64,000 bases of DNA from the NCBI RefSeq assembly GCF_001703635.1, contig NZ_LQZT01000012.1, positions 487,096 through 551,095 on the forward strand, given 5' to 3'. Source of the stretch: Parahoeflea olei (lineage in GTDB: Bacteria > Pseudomonadota > Alphaproteobacteria > Rhizobiales > Rhizobiaceae). Below, piece after piece: positions 42,599-53,256 of this stretch. The notes under the pieces were generated by a model. It searched no databases. It was not told the DNA's origin and was given only the letters and a program-made list of their open reading frames with translations. Numbering within the stretch: position 1 is the first letter of the stretch; every line of letters begins with the position of its first letter. Made by a program: the position numbers and the translations under genes.

Positions 42599-44932
42599 TT
42601 ACCGCCCCAGCGCCGGCTGGTCGGTCGAGGAGGCTTCCACCACCGCCAGCGTCGCCATGTTGACCACGCCGCGCGACGTCACCGACGGCGAGAGGATATG
42701 GGCGGGCAGGGCGGCGCCGAGCAGGATCGGGCCCACATGCAGGGCCTCGGTCATGGTCTTGACGAGGCCGAGCGCGATATTGGCCGAGTCGAGATTGGGG
42801 AAGACCAGCAGGTTGGCTTCGCCGGCAAGCGTCGAGTCCGGCATGACCCGCTGGCGCAACGCCTCGGACATCGCCGAATCCCCGTGCATTTCGCCGTCGA
42901 CCTCCAGGTTCGGCGCGACCGACCGGATGATCTCCATCGCCTTGCGCATCTTGGTGGCGCTCGAAGAATTGCGCGAACCGAAATTGGAATGCGAGACCAG
43001 CGCCGCCTTGGGCGTGATCCCGAACCTGAGGATTTCCTCGGCCGCCAGCACCGTGGTTTCGGCAATCTCCTCCGCCGTCGGGTCGAAGGACACATAGGTG
43101 TCGGTGAAGAAGGTGGCGCTGCGCTGGGAAATCAGCAGGCTGAGCGCAGAATAGTCGATCACGCCCTTTCGCTTGCCGATGATCTGGGAGACATCGCGCA
43201 GATGCTTGGCATAGCGCCCCTCGAGCCCGCAGATCATCGCGTCGGCCTCGCCGCGACGGAGCGACAATGCGCCGATCACGGTGGCGTTGGTGCGGATGAT
43301 GGTGCGTGCGGCTTCCGGGATCACGCCCTTGCGGCCGACCAGCGAGAAATATTCGTCGACATAGTCACGGAAACGCGGATCCTCTTCCGGGTTGATCACC
43401 TCGAAATCGACCCCGGGCCGGATCCTTAGCCCGAACCGCTGCAGGCGGGTTTCGATGATGCCGGGACGGCCGATCAGGATCGGCACGCCGATATTCTCCT
43501 CGAGCAGCACCTGGGCCGCGCGCAGCACCCGCTCGTCCTCGCCTTCCGCGAAGACCACGCGCTTGCGCGCGGCGGTCTTGGCGGCGGTGAACAGCGGCTT
43601 CATGATCAGGCCGGAGCGGAAGACGAAGCGGTTCAACTGGTCGATATAGGCTTCCATGTCGGCGATCGGCCGCCGGGCGACGCCGGATTTTGCCGCCGCC
43701 TCCGCGACCGCGGGCGCGATCCTCAGGATCAGCCGCTGGTCGAAGGGCGAGGGGATCAGGTATTCCGGGCCGAACACCGGGGTCTCGCCGGAATAGGCGC
43801 GGGCGGCGATGTCGGAGGGTTCTTCGCGGGCGAGCGCGGCGATGGCGCGCACCGCGGCCATCTTCATCTCCTCGTTGATGGTGCGCGCGCCGCAATCGAG
43901 CGCGCCGCGGAAGATATAGGGAAAGCACAGGACATTGTTGACCTGGTTGGGGAAGTCCGAACGGCCGGTGCAGATCATGGCGTCGGGCCGGGCCTGGCGC
44001 GCCAGATCCGGCAGGATCTCCGGCGACGGGTTGGCAAGCGCCATGATCATCGGCCGCTCCGCCATGGCTGCGAGCATCTCCGGCTTGAGCACGCCTGCGG
44101 CCGACAGGCCGAGGAAGACGTCGGCGCCGCCGATCGAGTCCGCGAGCACGCGGTTGTCGGACGGCTGGGCATAGACGGCCTTCCATTCGTCCATCAGCAC
44201 CTCGCGGCCTTCATAGACCAGGCCCTCGATATCGTGCACCCAGATGTTTTCGCGCCGGGCGCCGAGCGCCACCAGCAGGTTGAGGCAGGCGAGCGCGGCC
44301 GCGCCGGCGCCGGAGGTGACGATCTTGGCGTCCTCGATTTTCTTGCCGGCGAGTTCGAGCCCGTTGAGGATGCCGGCTGCGACGATGATGGCGGTGCCGT
44401 GCTGGTCGTCATGAAACACCGGAATGTCCATCACCTCGCGCAACTGGCGCTCGACCTCAAAACATTCCGGCGCCTTGATGTCCTCGAGATTGATGCCGCC
44501 GAAGGTCGGCTCCAGCGCGGAAATCACGCTGACCATGCGGTCGACGTCTGGGGCGTCGATCTCGATGTCGAACACGTCGATGCCCGCGAACTTCTTGAAC
44601 AGCACCGCCTTGCCTTCCATCACCGGCTTGGAGGCGAGCGGCCCGATATTGCCGAGCCCCAGCACGGCGGTGCCGTTGGAGACGACGGCGACGAGATTGG
44701 CGCGCGCGGTGTAGGCGGCGGCGGCATCGGGATTGTCGCGGATGGCGAGACAGGGGGCTGCGACGCCGGGCGAATAGGCGAGCGCCAGGTCGCGCTGGTT
44801 GCCGAGCGGCTTGGAAGCCTGGATTTCCAGTTTCCCCGGTCGCGGATAGCGGTGGTAGAACAGGGCGTTCTCGTCGAGATCTCCGGAGGAGGCCTTGGGT
44901 TCACCGGGGCGTTTCTTGTCTTTTGAGGTCAT
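42599..44932 (-). CDS. maeB: NADP-dependent malic enzyme with phosphotransacetylase-like C-terminal domain
   Basis: The 777-residue enzyme decarboxylates malate to pyruvate. The malic domain covers about 20-440: [74 protein letters not shown] and [16 protein letters not shown]. The C-terminal part (about 445-760) is a phosphate acetyl/butyryltransferase-like domain ([52 protein letters not shown]) thought to bind acetyl-CoA for regulation. The chimera is typical of rhizobial Tme/Dme. ATG 44932 is chosen; the upstream extension has no family match. Confidence 0.95.
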   Translation of the reverse strand: MTSKDKKRPGEPKASSGDLDENALFYHRYPRPGKLEIQASKPLGNQRDLALAYSPGVAAPCLAIRDNPDAAAAYTARANLVAVVSNGTAVLGLGNIGPLASKPVMEGKAVLFKKFAGIDVFDIEIDAPDVDRMVSVISALEPTFGGINLEDIKAPECFEVERQLREVMDIPVFHDDQHGTAIIVAAGILNGLELAGKKIEDAKIVTSGAGAAALACLNLLVALGARRENIWVHDIEGLVYEGREVLMDEWKAVYAQPSDNRVLADSIGGADVFLGLSAAGVLKPEMLAAMAERPMIMALANPSPEILPDLARQARPDAMICTGRSDFPNQVNNVLCFPYIFRGALDCGARTINEEMKMAAVRAIAALAREEPSDIAARAYSGETPVFGPEYLIPSPFDQRLILRIAPAVAEAAAKSGVARRPIADMEAYIDQLNRFVFRSGLIMKPLFTAAKTAARKRVVFAEGEDERVLRAAQVLLEENIGVPILIGRPGIIETRLQRFGLRIRPGVDFEVINPEEDPRFRDYVDEYFSLVGRKGVIPEAARTIIRTNATVIGALSLRRGEADAMICGLEGRYAKHLRDVSQIIGKRKGVIDYSALSLLISQRSATFFTDTYVSFDPTAEEIAETTVLAAEEILRFGITPKAALVSHSNFGSRNSSSATKMRKAMEIIRSVAPNLEVDGEMHGDSAMSEALRQRVMPDSTLAGEANLLVFPNLDSANIALGLVKTMTEALHVGPILLGAALPAHILSPSVTSRGVVNMATLAVVEASSTDQPALGR

Positions 44933-45187
44933 CTGCGGCTCTTCTCTGGGGCAATGTCGAAACTGTGTCCGGCGTGGCGGGCCGGTATGGCCGTTGCCGT
45001 CGGGCAGGGATACCCGGGCGCGCGACAGGGGAAGGGTGCGGCACGCGCGGCGCAGGCCGCGCGGGTGCGGGCAATGTCCATGATCGTCTCCCCCTTGCCG
45101 GACCGCGTATCCGGGTTCGATCAACTTCTAAAGCCGATCCGGGTCAAAGGAAACCTGTTTGATCGCGCGGGCTCGCCGGGCGATGCG

Positions 45188-46171
45188 TCATCCCCAAAGA
45201 TCGGGCGAGGGCGGGGAGACCAGCGAACCGGTATAGACCAGCCCCGGCGTGCGGTCGCGGGCAAGCAGCAAAGGCCCGTCGAGGTCCACCCAGTCGGCGT
45301 CCTGTGCGAGCAGCACCGCCGGCGCCATGGCGAGCGAGGTGCCCACCATGCAGCCGACCATGACGCTGAAGCCGAGCTCGCGTGCGCGGGCACGCATCTT
45401 GAGTGCCTCGGTCAGGCCGCCGGTCTTGTCGAGCTTGATGTTGATCGCGTCGTAGCGGTCCGCCAGCTTCGGAAGATCGTCGAGCGTGTGCACGCTTTCG
45501 TCGGCGCAGATCGGCACCGGATGCGGAATTTCCGACAGGATCCCGTCCTTGCCCGCCGGCAGCGGCTGTTCGATCAGGCCGATATGCAGCTCGGCGGCGA
45601 GCAGCAGGTGCTCGCGGATATTGCTTTCGTCCCAGCCCTCGTTGGCATCGAGAATGATCTCGGCATTGGGGGCGGCGCTGACGACGGCGTGCATGCGGGC
45701 CCGGTCGTCGGAGGTGCCGACCTTGACCTTGAGCAGCTTCTGCGAGGAATGCGCGCGCGCCTCGTCGGCCATGTCGCCGGGATCGCCGAGCGAAATGGTT
45801 ACCGCCGTCGGCACCGGTCGCGGCAGCAGGTGGCAGGCCGAGGTGGACACGGGAACGCCGCTGAGCTTGGCCTCGAGATCCCACAAGGCGCAGTCGATGG
45901 CGTTGCGTGCGGCGCCGGCCGGCATTGCGCTTTGCAGCGCCTCGCGGTCCGCGCCCGCCGCGATCGCACCGCCATAGGCTTCGATGGTTTCAAGCACGCC
46001 CTCGACCGTTTCGCCATAGCGCTTGTAGGGCACGCATTCGCCGCGCCCGACCATGCCGTTCTCGGAAATGGTGCAGGTGACGACATCCGCCGCGGTCTTG
46101 GCTCCGCGGGAAATGTTGAAGGCGCGGGTAAGGGGAAAACTGTCGATCCTGACGTGAAGCTGGCGTGCCAT
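45188..46171 (-). CDS. enolase-superfamily dipeptide epimerase (L-Ala-D/L-Glu epimerase-like)
   Basis: The 327-residue protein is a muconate-lactonizing-enzyme-type barrel. The catalytic Lys lies in LLKVKVG (about 148), metal ligands in EIILDANEGW (Asp), LIEQPLP (Glu) and ICADES (Asp), and the second catalytic Lys in INIKLDKTGG. The C-terminal DLDGPLLL follows. The KxKxG and D-x-D-G-x-x-L motifs mark dipeptide epimerases, which convert the D-Glu of murein-derived L-Ala-D-Glu for recycling. Substrate specificity of close relatives varies. No murein-recycling genes are adjacent. Divergent from the Mla operon. Confidence 0.87.
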   Translation of the reverse strand: MARQLHVRIDSFPLTRAFNISRGAKTAADVVTCTISENGMVGRGECVPYKRYGETVEGVLETIEAYGGAIAAGADREALQSAMPAGAARNAIDCALWDLEAKLSGVPVSTSACHLLPRPVPTAVTISLGDPGDMADEARAHSSQKLLKVKVGTSDDRARMHAVVSAAPNAEIILDANEGWDESNIREHLLLAAELHIGLIEQPLPAGKDGILSEIPHPVPICADESVHTLDDLPKLADRYDAINIKLDKTGGLTEALKMRARARELGFSVMVGCMVGTSLAMAPAVLLAQDADWVDLDGPLLLARDRTPGLVYTGSLVSPPSPDLWG

Positions 46172-46268
46172 TGCGAATATCCGTAAAAAACCAAGAACAG
46201 GGACAAAGCGGGCGGGAATACGGAGTCCGTGCGGTGACAGTCCCCGATCAACCCGCTATGTGTGTGGC

Positions 46269-47459
46269 ATGTTGACCGAACCGCCGAAAGATACAAGAGC
46301 CGATCTCGACAACGGCAACCCGGCGCCGCGCCCCGCTGCGCTGGAGCACCATGTTTCCGGCGGCGAACAGACCCTGGTGCTGTCCGGCGACTGGCGCCAT
46401 GCGGCGATTTCCGGCGTCTATGGCCGGGTGATCGAGGTCCAGAAAGGGCTCAAAGGCGGGCATCTGGCCATCGACCTGAGCGGTATCGACCATTTCGACA
46501 CCGCAGGCGCCTGGCTCGTGCGCAAGACCATGGCCGCAGCCAGGCAGCGCGGCATGACCACCGACCTCGTCGGCGCCTCCGCGCAGGCGGCCGCGCTCGT
46601 CGAGGCGATCCCGGACATGGTCGACCACGCCGCGCCGGCGGATGCGCCCAGGGGCAGCCTGTTCGAGCGGGTGTTCACGCCGGTGGGCGAGACCATATAC
46701 GAGCTTTACGACGATTTCATCGCCTCGCTCTACATCCTCGGCTCGGCGGTGCGCGGCGCGCAGCTCAAGCTCGACCGCTCTTCGGGAATCTCGCCGGCTT
46801 CGATCGTCACCCATATCGACCGCATGGGCGTGCGCGCGGTGCCGATCATCATGCTGATGAGCTTTCTGATCGGCGCCATCATCGCCCAGCAGGGCGCGTT
46901 CCAGCTTCGCTATTTCGGTGCGGAAGTGTTCGTGGTCGATCTGGTCGGCATCCTGCAGCTGCGCGAGATTGGCGTGCTTCTCACTGCGATCATGATCGCC
47001 GGCCGCTCGGGCAGCGCGATCACCGCGGAAATCGGTTCGATGAAGATGCGCGAGGAGGTCGACGCGCTCAAGGTGATGGGGCTCAATCCGGTGGGGGTGC
47101 TGGTGTTCCCGCGGCTGGTGGCGCTGATCGTGGCGCTGCCGCTTTTGACCATCGTCGCCAATTTCGCAGCCCTGTTCGGCGCCGCCGCGGTGGCCTGGAG
47201 CTATTCCGGGATCACGCCCGACGTGTTCGTCGCGCGGCTGCGCGAGGCGATCGACATCTCGACCATCACGTCGGGCATGATCAAGGCGCCGTTCATGGCG
47301 CTGATCATCGGCATCGTTGCCTCGGTCGAGGGCATGAAGGTCGGCGGCAGCGCCGAATCGCTCGGTCGCCGGGTGACGACATCGGTGGTCAAGGCGATCT
47401 TCGTCGTGATCCTGGTCGATGGCCTGTTCGCCATGTTCTATGCCGCAGTCGATTTCTGA
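46269..47459 (+). CDS. mlaE: MlaE-type lipid ABC transporter permease with N-terminal STAS domain
   Basis: The 396-residue inner-membrane protein fuses a STAS-like domain (about 20-115, LAIDLSGIDHFDTAGAWLV) to an MlaE permease (about 130-396), recognised by LLTAIMIAGRSGSAITAEIGSMKMREEVDALKVMG. The permease moves phospholipids between membranes with the ATPase and MCE protein encoded next. Fusion of the STAS (MlaB-like) part is common in this class. ATG 46269 is used; GTG 46260 is possible. The ATPase gene starts 10 bp after the stop. Confidence 0.93.
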   Translation: MLTEPPKDTRADLDNGNPAPRPAALEHHVSGGEQTLVLSGDWRHAAISGVYGRVIEVQKGLKGGHLAIDLSGIDHFDTAGAWLVRKTMAAARQRGMTTDLVGASAQAAALVEAIPDMVDHAAPADAPRGSLFERVFTPVGETIYELYDDFIASLYILGSAVRGAQLKLDRSSGISPASIVTHIDRMGVRAVPIIMLMSFLIGAIIAQQGAFQLRYFGAEVFVVDLVGILQLREIGVLLTAIMIAGRSGSAITAEIGSMKMREEVDALKVMGLNPVGVLVFPRLVALIVALPLLTIVANFAALFGAAAVAWSYSGITPDVFVARLREAIDISTITSGMIKAPFMALIIGIVASVEGMKVGGSAESLGRRVTTSVVKAIFVVILVDGLFAMFYAAVDF

Positions 47460-47469
47460 GCCAGGTGCG

Positions 47470-48360
47470 ATGACCCAGCGAGACACTCACCCCTCGAATG
47501 ACAGGTCCGGCGACGCCGGTACGCGGCAATCGCGCGAGGTCATCCTGTCGGTGCGCGACGTCAAGGTCGCGTTCGGCGCCAACACGGTTCTCGAAAACCT
47601 CGATCTCGATGTCTATCGCGGCGAGATCCTGGGCTTCGTCGGCGGGTCGGGCACCGGCAAGTCGGTGCTGATGCGCGCGATCCTGCGGCTCATCCCGCGC
47701 CAGAAGGGGATCATCCGGATCCTGGGCGAGGACTACGACAAGGTCGGGGAAGCCCGGAAGGTCGAGCTCGACAGCCGTCTCGGCGTGCTGTTCCAGCAGG
47801 GGGCGCTGTTTTCCTCGCTCACGGTGCGGGAGAACATCCAGGTGCCGATGCGCGAATATCTCGACCTGCCCAAGAAGCTGATGGACGAACTGGCCGAGCT
47901 GAAGATCGAGATGGTGGGGCTCGCCGCCGATGCGGCCGACAAATACCCCTCCGAGCTCTCGGGCGGCATGATCAAGCGCGCGGCGCTGGCCCGGGCGCTG
48001 GCGCTCGATCCGGATCTGGTGTTCCTCGATGAGCCCACCTCCGGGCTGGACCCGATCGGGGCGGCGGAATTCGACGAACTGATCGCGCAACTGCGCGACA
48101 CGCTCGGCCTGACCGTGTACATGGTTACCCATGACCTCGACAGCCTGTTCTCCGTGTGCGACCGGATTGCGGTTCTGGGGCAAAAGCATGTATTGGTGGA
48201 GGGAACCATCGACGACATGCTTGCGTTTGACGATCCTTGGGTGAAATCCTACTTCAAGGGCAAAAGGGCACGACGGATTCCGGATCGCGGCGGCGAGCGG
48301 GATGCAGGTCACGAGCGGGACACCGCACCTGCCGCAAGCGAGAAAAGTGAAGCGAACTGA
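47470..48360 (+). CDS. mlaF: MlaF-type ABC transporter ATP-binding protein
   Basis: The 296-residue ATPase has Walker A GGSGTGKSV, Q-loop VLFQQGALFSSLTV, signature LSGGMIKRAALARAL, Walker B LVFLDEPTSGLDP and the switch His in MVTHDLDSL. The LSGGM signature and the FDDPWVKSYFKGKR ending are typical of MlaF/Ttg2A. A charged tail of about 30 residues follows. It is the second gene of the four-gene lipid transport operon; the MCE gene starts immediately after its stop. Confidence 0.94.
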   Translation: MTQRDTHPSNDRSGDAGTRQSREVILSVRDVKVAFGANTVLENLDLDVYRGEILGFVGGSGTGKSVLMRAILRLIPRQKGIIRILGEDYDKVGEARKVELDSRLGVLFQQGALFSSLTVRENIQVPMREYLDLPKKLMDELAELKIEMVGLAADAADKYPSELSGGMIKRAALARALALDPDLVFLDEPTSGLDPIGAAEFDELIAQLRDTLGLTVYMVTHDLDSLFSVCDRIAVLGQKHVLVEGTIDDMLAFDDPWVKSYFKGKRARRIPDRGGERDAGHERDTAPAASEKSEAN

Positions 48361-49731
48361 ATGGAAACCCGCGCCAACTACGCCATCGTCGGTTTTTTCA
48401 CCCTGCTGGTGATGCTCGCGGCGTTCGGATTCGTCTACTGGATGGCGAGCTACGGCGGCACCGGCGAGCCGGCGCGGCTGGTGGTCCGGATTCCGGGCTC
48501 GGCCAACGGATTGTCGATCGGATCGGCCGTGCGCTTCAACGGCATCCAGATCGGCACGGTGCGTAATCTTTCGATCGACCGGAAGAGCCCCAATTTCGTG
48601 ATTGCCGAAACCGATGTGAGCGCCGACGCGCCGATCTACACCGACACCCGCGCCGCGCTCGAGATCCAGGGGCTGACCGGGTCGGCCTATATCGAGCTTC
48701 AGGGCGGCACGCCGTCGAATGAAAACATCCTCCAGGTGGCCAGGCGGGAGGACCAGATCGCCCAGATCGTCGCCGACCCGTCGGGGGTGACCAACCTGCT
48801 GGCGACCGCCGACGAGATCCTCAACCGGGTCAACCGGGTGGTCGGCGAGATCGAGGGCTTCGTCAAGGATTCGCGGGCGCCGCTGACCGAAACCTTCAAG
48901 AACACCGAGACCTTCACGAAGGCGCTCCGGGACAATGCCGACGGCATCGACGATTTCCTGCAAAGCGTGGCGAGCCTGTCGGAGACCATCAAGTCGGTCT
49001 CGGGCCGGCTCGACAGCACGCTGGCGGCGGCGGAAAAGCTGATCGTCTCGGTCGATCCTGAAAAGATCGACCGGATTCTCGCCAATGTCGACAAGGTGAC
49101 CGGCGACGTCGCGGCCGCCTCGGGTGACATCACAAAGACGCTCGAAGGCTTCCGCAACGCTGCCGCGTCGCTGGAGACCCTCGCCACCAATGCCGGGACC
49201 TCGCTCGACCGGGTCGACAAGATGCTCGCCAGCGTCGATCCCGAGAAGTTCGGCCAGGCGGTGGACGATATTGCCGCGGCGAGCGCGGATGCGCGCAAGG
49301 CGCTTGCCGACGCGCGCGGCGTGGCCGAGACCTTCGGCGCGCGCAAGGAGGATTTCGACATCATCATCACCGACGTCAAGCAGATGACGGGCCGGCTCAA
49401 TGCCGCCTCCACCCGCGTCGACGGGGTGCTTGCCAAGCTCGATTCCTTCCTGGGCGAGGGCGATGCGTCCTCGCTGATCGCCGATGCCGAGGCGACGCTG
49501 AAGTCGTTCCGCGACGTGGCCGACTCGCTCAACGCCCGGGTCGGCCCGATCGCCGACAACCTGCAGCGCTTCTCTGGCTCCGGCCTGCGTGACGTCGAAG
49601 CGCTGGTCAATGACGCGCGCCGGTCGATCCAGCGCATCGAACGCTCGATCTCGACCATCGAGAAGGACCCGCAGCGCCTGCTGTTCGGCGGCGACACGGT
49701 CAAAGAGTATGACGGGCGGACGCGGCGTTGA
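48361..49731 (+). CDS. mlaD: MlaD-type MCE-domain lipid-binding protein
   Basis: The 456-residue protein has one N-terminal TM anchor (about 8-28, YAIVGFFTLLVMLAAFGFVYW) and one MCE domain (about 38-118, with GLSIGSAVRFNGIQIGTV and IQGLTGSAYIEL). A long helical region rich in Asp, Ala and Ser follows, predicted to form extended coils in the periplasm and perhaps bridge the space to the outer membrane. The start codon directly follows the ATPase stop. Longer than E. coli MlaD because of the C-terminal helix. Confidence 0.94.
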   Translation: METRANYAIVGFFTLLVMLAAFGFVYWMASYGGTGEPARLVVRIPGSANGLSIGSAVRFNGIQIGTVRNLSIDRKSPNFVIAETDVSADAPIYTDTRAALEIQGLTGSAYIELQGGTPSNENILQVARREDQIAQIVADPSGVTNLLATADEILNRVNRVVGEIEGFVKDSRAPLTETFKNTETFTKALRDNADGIDDFLQSVASLSETIKSVSGRLDSTLAAAEKLIVSVDPEKIDRILANVDKVTGDVAAASGDITKTLEGFRNAAASLETLATNAGTSLDRVDKMLASVDPEKFGQAVDDIAAASADARKALADARGVAETFGARKEDFDIIITDVKQMTGRLNAASTRVDGVLAKLDSFLGEGDASSLIADAEATLKSFRDVADSLNARVGPIADNLQRFSGSGLRDVEALVNDARRSIQRIERSISTIEKDPQRLLFGGDTVKEYDGRTRR

Positions 49732-49769
49732 CTCTTTGGCGGCTGCATCGCAAGACAGGGAATGACGAA

Positions 49770-50408
49770 ATGCGGGCGAGCCGGATCCGGGCCCGGGGGA
49801 GTGACCGAGGCGTGAGAGCGTTGGGTTTGATGGTTGGCGTGGCCGTGTTGTCGGTCCTGTCGGGGTGCGGAGGCGGCCTGCTCAAGGCGCCGCCGCCCGA
49901 TACCTATGGTCTGTCGTCCGCGCCCGAAATCGCCAGCGGCCAGCGCTCGCGCAACCGGCAGATCCTGATCTCCGAGCCGAGCGCGCTGCAGGCGCTCGAC
50001 AGCGAGAAGATCGTCATCCGACCGACGCCCTCGGCGATCCAGTATCTTGCGGATTCGCAGTGGTCGGACCGCCTGCCGAACATTGTACAGGACAAGCTGG
50101 TTCAGGCCTTCGAAAATTCGGGGCGTGTCGGTGGCGTCGGCCGTCCCGGCGACGGGCTCGCCATCGATTTCAAGATCCTCACCGCCATCCGCGCCTTCGA
50201 AATCAAGGCCGAGGGAAGCGAACGCGCCGTGGTCGAGATTTCCGCCAAGGTGCTCAACGACCGCAACGGCGTGGTGGTCGCCTCGCAGGTGTTCCGGGCC
50301 ACGGCGCCGGTGACGGGATCGGGCAATGCCGCCTATGTGCAGTCGCTCGACCGTGCCTTCGAGGAGGTGGTGCGCGACCTCGTCAGTTGGACCTTGTCGC
50401 GCATCTGA
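49770..50408 (+). CDS. ABC-type transport auxiliary lipoprotein (PqiC/YmbA-like)
   Basis: The 212-residue outer-membrane-directed lipoprotein has a lipobox LSVLSGC with the acylated Cys at about residue 33. The mature part begins with GGGLLKAPPPDTYGLSSAP and contains ILISEPSALQALDSEKIVIRPTPSAIQYLADSQWSDRLP, the signature of the ABC auxiliary family found with MCE operons. It should help connect the MCE protein to the outer membrane. ATG 49770 follows AGGGAA; ATG 49830 would give a minimal signal peptide and is also possible. Last gene of the operon. Confidence 0.9.
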   Translation: MRASRIRARGSDRGVRALGLMVGVAVLSVLSGCGGGLLKAPPPDTYGLSSAPEIASGQRSRNRQILISEPSALQALDSEKIVIRPTPSAIQYLADSQWSDRLPNIVQDKLVQAFENSGRVGGVGRPGDGLAIDFKILTAIRAFEIKAEGSERAVVEISAKVLNDRNGVVVASQVFRATAPVTGSGNAAYVQSLDRAFEEVVRDLVSWTLSRI

Positions 50409-50535
50409 GCTTCCATCCTATTGGCTGACGGTTCCCGCCCCGTGCCTCCGCCCGGGACGCACGGCGCCTTGTCTTTCCATGACCCTTGGGGGGCAATGTG
50501 CGCGTCCGGCGCCTGGCACCGGACGCAGGTCTTTG

Positions 50536-50877
50536 TCAGGCCGCCTTGCGGCGGGTTTCGGCCTCGGTTGCGGCGATTTCCGTGGCGAGGTCCTCGGGGT
50601 CGAAGCTGTCGGCTTCGACGCGCGCCACCGGCACGCGCACCTTGAGGTCCGACGAGGTCAGCGCCACCAGCATGACCAGCATGCCGCCGGCGCCGAACAC
50701 CGCAGGGCCGATCAGCGCGGGATAGCCGAACAGCCAGATCGCGCTGCCCCACAGCAGAACCACATTGACGACGAACATGACCTTCTCGGTGTCACCGCCG
50801 CGCAAGGCCCTCCAGCCGAGAATTCCGATAATCGCCAGATATGCCGCTGTCGCTGCCCATGCCATGCCAGTCTCCAT
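50536..50877 (-). CDS. small membrane protein, unknown
   Basis: The 113-residue protein has three hydrophobic segments at about residues 5-24, 33-49 and 52-72 (AWAATAAYLAIIGILGW; VMFVVNVVLLWGSAIWLFGYPALIGPAVFGAGGMLVMLVAL) and a polar, acidic C-terminal tail (SFDPEDLATEIAATEAE). No family is recognised with confidence. It is convergent with the Mla operon and not clearly part of any operon. ATG 50877 or GTG 50880 are equally supported. Confidence 0.75.
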   Translation of the reverse strand: METGMAWAATAAYLAIIGILGWRALRGGDTEKVMFVVNVVLLWGSAIWLFGYPALIGPAVFGAGGMLVMLVALTSSDLKVRVPVARVEADSFDPEDLATEIAATEAETRRKAA

Positions 50878-51311
50878 CACTCAGGATTTGCGTTGTCGAT
50901 AGCCGCCGGTCCGATCCGGAACCGGCCGTCGCATGACGCCTATGTAGCCATTCTGGCCGGATGCGCCATGGCCCGGCGCAAGGCAAATTGACGCATCCCG
51001 GATGCGGGTTTTGGCCCGAGGTGGGGGCCTGGGGCGGGCTGAGCGGTCGGCGACCTGCTTGACCCGTCGGGATGGGCAAGAGTGCGGCGCCCGGATCGGA
51101 CCGGCGCGGCGTCGTCTTCCCCGCGCAATTCGTCCTGGCGCAAACCCTGACGGACGCACGCAAAAACAACGCTTTATTGCAACGACTTCAGGTCGGCCGG
51201 GCAAGCGCCGGGCTGGTTCCCGTTGCCATTCGGGATGTTCACAACGATGCGGCTGATCCCTCTGGGCACGAGATGTCCGGGGCGCCGGGCATGGAGTGCC
51301 GCCCGGTCTGT
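50878..51311. other. 434-bp intergenic region, nothing recognised
   Basis: No convincing coding frame or RNA fold on either strand. The sequence lies between the start of the small membrane protein gene and the end of the peptidase gene, both on the minus strand, so it should contain the former's promoter. Short frames here are Arg/Pro-rich with no ribosome-binding site. Confidence 0.5.
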
Positions 51312-53015
51312 TCAGGATCGTCCGGGGAGGGCTGCGGCGCTCGATGCCTCAAGCCAGGCTGTAATCCTGCCCCACGCATCCATGATATTGGCCGGGCTTT
51401 CAAGCACATGCGGCTCGCCCCAATAGCGCACCAGCTCGGCCTTTTTGCCAAGCGCGCGCAAGGCGGAGAACATTTGTTCGGATTGGGCGATCTCGACGTA
51501 GTCCTGATCGCCGTGCAGCAGAAGCACGGGCGCGGAGATCGCTTCCACCGAGAACAGCGGGCTGTTGCGGACATAGCGATCCGGCATCTCCCAGGGCGGC
51601 CCCTGCAGGCCGTAATTGTCCTGCATCATCGCCTGATGGTCGTCCTGGCAGACGGCACCGTCGCGCATCCGCACGTCGTCGCTGAAGCTCAACAGATTGC
51701 TCGTCGCCGCCATGGCGATGCCGGAGCGGAACAGATCGGTCTTGGCGAGCAGAACCAGTGTGGCCCAGCCGCCGAGGCTGTGGCCGGCGACATGGACATG
51801 GTCGCGATCGACGAACCCGGCACGGACGGCCGCGTCCACCGCGGGGACGACGGAGCCCGCGAGACAATCGGCGAGTTCGCGGCCCTGTGCTTGCAGGGTA
51901 TCTGTCGCCATGCCCGGCACGATCACGGCAACCCCCCTGGCCGCGAGCAGATGCAGGTTGAACATGCCGGGCTGGTTCAGGCGGTTCTGGCGATGCATCA
52001 ACTCGTCGGTGACGGACATGCCGGGATAGACCCAGACCACCGCGGGGTGCCGGTCGCCCGGGCGATGGCTGGGTGGCAGGATCAGCCGGAGCGTTTCGGG
52101 CCGTCCCTCGCGCGTGCTGAACGGGAGCAATTGCATCGGCGACGGCAGCACGTGAGCGAGATGCGCATCGGTCTCGAACACCGTCGTGACCGCGCCATTC
52201 GCGAGCCGCAGCACGCGCGTCGCGTCGTCGCTGCGGGCCAGGTAGAGTGTTTGCCAGCGCTGCCGGTCGATGGCCAGTTCGACGCTTTCAGCGGGCACGG
52301 GGGCACCCTCTCCAACGCAGCGGGGCGGGAATGCAGCGCCCTCGCGGTCAGCGAAGCGGCGCAGCGCCTCCGGCAGTTCGCCATCCCGGGCGAAGATCCG
52401 GCAGGCGCCGGTGTGAACGTCGATGGTTGCGATGTCCGACACGCCCCATTGCACCGCGGGCTGCGCGCTGGTCAGGCGGCTCGCGGTCGTCTCGCGCCCG
52501 CCCCAGGCCTTTCGCCATGCGGCGATGCTGGCGACCGCGCCCCGCTTCTCGACATCGAGCCACAGTGTCGGCCGGTTGCCGAGGGTCAGGTCACAGGCCA
52601 GGGTGCGATCGTCAAGCCATTGGAAGAAATGGCGGGTTCCGGGCAGGTCGAGATTGCGTTCGACAAGGATCGTGGTTTCGCCCGTCTCTGCGTGGACAAT
52701 GGCGGGATGGATGAAACTGCCGTCGGTGACGGCAACCGCGATCATCGATCCGTCGGGGGACCAGAGCGGGGACAGGGTGCCGAGCCCCGCCGGAACCGGG
52801 ATCGTGCGATGCGAACCGCTGGCAAGATCGAGAATGACGAGTTCGCCCTCGCCGCCGCCAATGGCATCGAGAAAGAATCGCGAAGCCTCCTGCAGGCTTT
52901 TGGGCAGGCAGAAGGCCAGCCGCTCACCCGGCGGATCGAAGTCGAATTGCGGCCCGCAGATATACGGAAATGGCCGCAGGCGCAAAACATCATCGATCGT
53001 AAGAGGGTGTTTCAT
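51312..53015 (-). CDS. S9-like serine peptidase/alpha-beta hydrolase with N-terminal propeller-like region
   Basis: The 567-residue cytosolic protein has a C-terminal alpha/beta-hydrolase domain (about 345-560) with nucleophile Ser in HVAGHSLGGWA (about 414), Asp in LLLHGDQDYVEIAQ (about 501) and His in GEPHVLESP (about 534), the order of the prolyl-oligopeptidase family. The N-terminal half (LWSPDGSMIAVAV, TLYLARSDDATRVLRLANGA) resembles beta-propeller repeats that restrict access to the active site. ATG 53015 follows AAGGGA and is preferred to a long Arg/Pro-rich extension. A likely oligopeptidase or acylaminoacyl-peptidase; the substrate is not defined. Confidence 0.88.
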   Translation of the reverse strand: MKHPLTIDDVLRLRPFPYICGPQFDFDPPGERLAFCLPKSLQEASRFFLDAIGGGEGELVILDLASGSHRTIPVPAGLGTLSPLWSPDGSMIAVAVTDGSFIHPAIVHAETGETTILVERNLDLPGTRHFFQWLDDRTLACDLTLGNRPTLWLDVEKRGAVASIAAWRKAWGGRETTASRLTSAQPAVQWGVSDIATIDVHTGACRIFARDGELPEALRRFADREGAAFPPRCVGEGAPVPAESVELAIDRQRWQTLYLARSDDATRVLRLANGAVTTVFETDAHLAHVLPSPMQLLPFSTREGRPETLRLILPPSHRPGDRHPAVVWVYPGMSVTDELMHRQNRLNQPGMFNLHLLAARGVAVIVPGMATDTLQAQGRELADCLAGSVVPAVDAAVRAGFVDRDHVHVAGHSLGGWATLVLLAKTDLFRSGIAMAATSNLLSFSDDVRMRDGAVCQDDHQAMMQDNYGLQGPPWEMPDRYVRNSPLFSVEAISAPVLLLHGDQDYVEIAQSEQMFSALRALGKKAELVRYWGEPHVLESPANIMDAWGRITAWLEASSAAALPGRS

Positions 53016-53256
53016 GATCGCGATCCCTTGCTGCAGCGTCGCGGAGCCGCCGCGTGCTCCGGTGCCGGATGCTTGCGGTCGAGGCGACGGCGTGGTGCCC
53101 GAAATTGGCAATGGCTGATCAAACAGCATTGTGTGGCGCCGATTGGGCAAAGGCGGGGGCAGGGTGCGATCCCAAGCAAAAACCTCCCGCAGCGGGCGGG
53201 CTGCGGGAGGCTCGATGTCTGTGCCTTTCGGGTGCCCGGCAATCCGGGCCGTTTCG

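Noticed and set aside
45072..45124. Upstream in-frame start for the malic enzyme (about 64 more residues)
   Set aside because: The extension is Arg/Pro/His-rich with no family match, and the ATG at 44932 gives the standard N-terminus.
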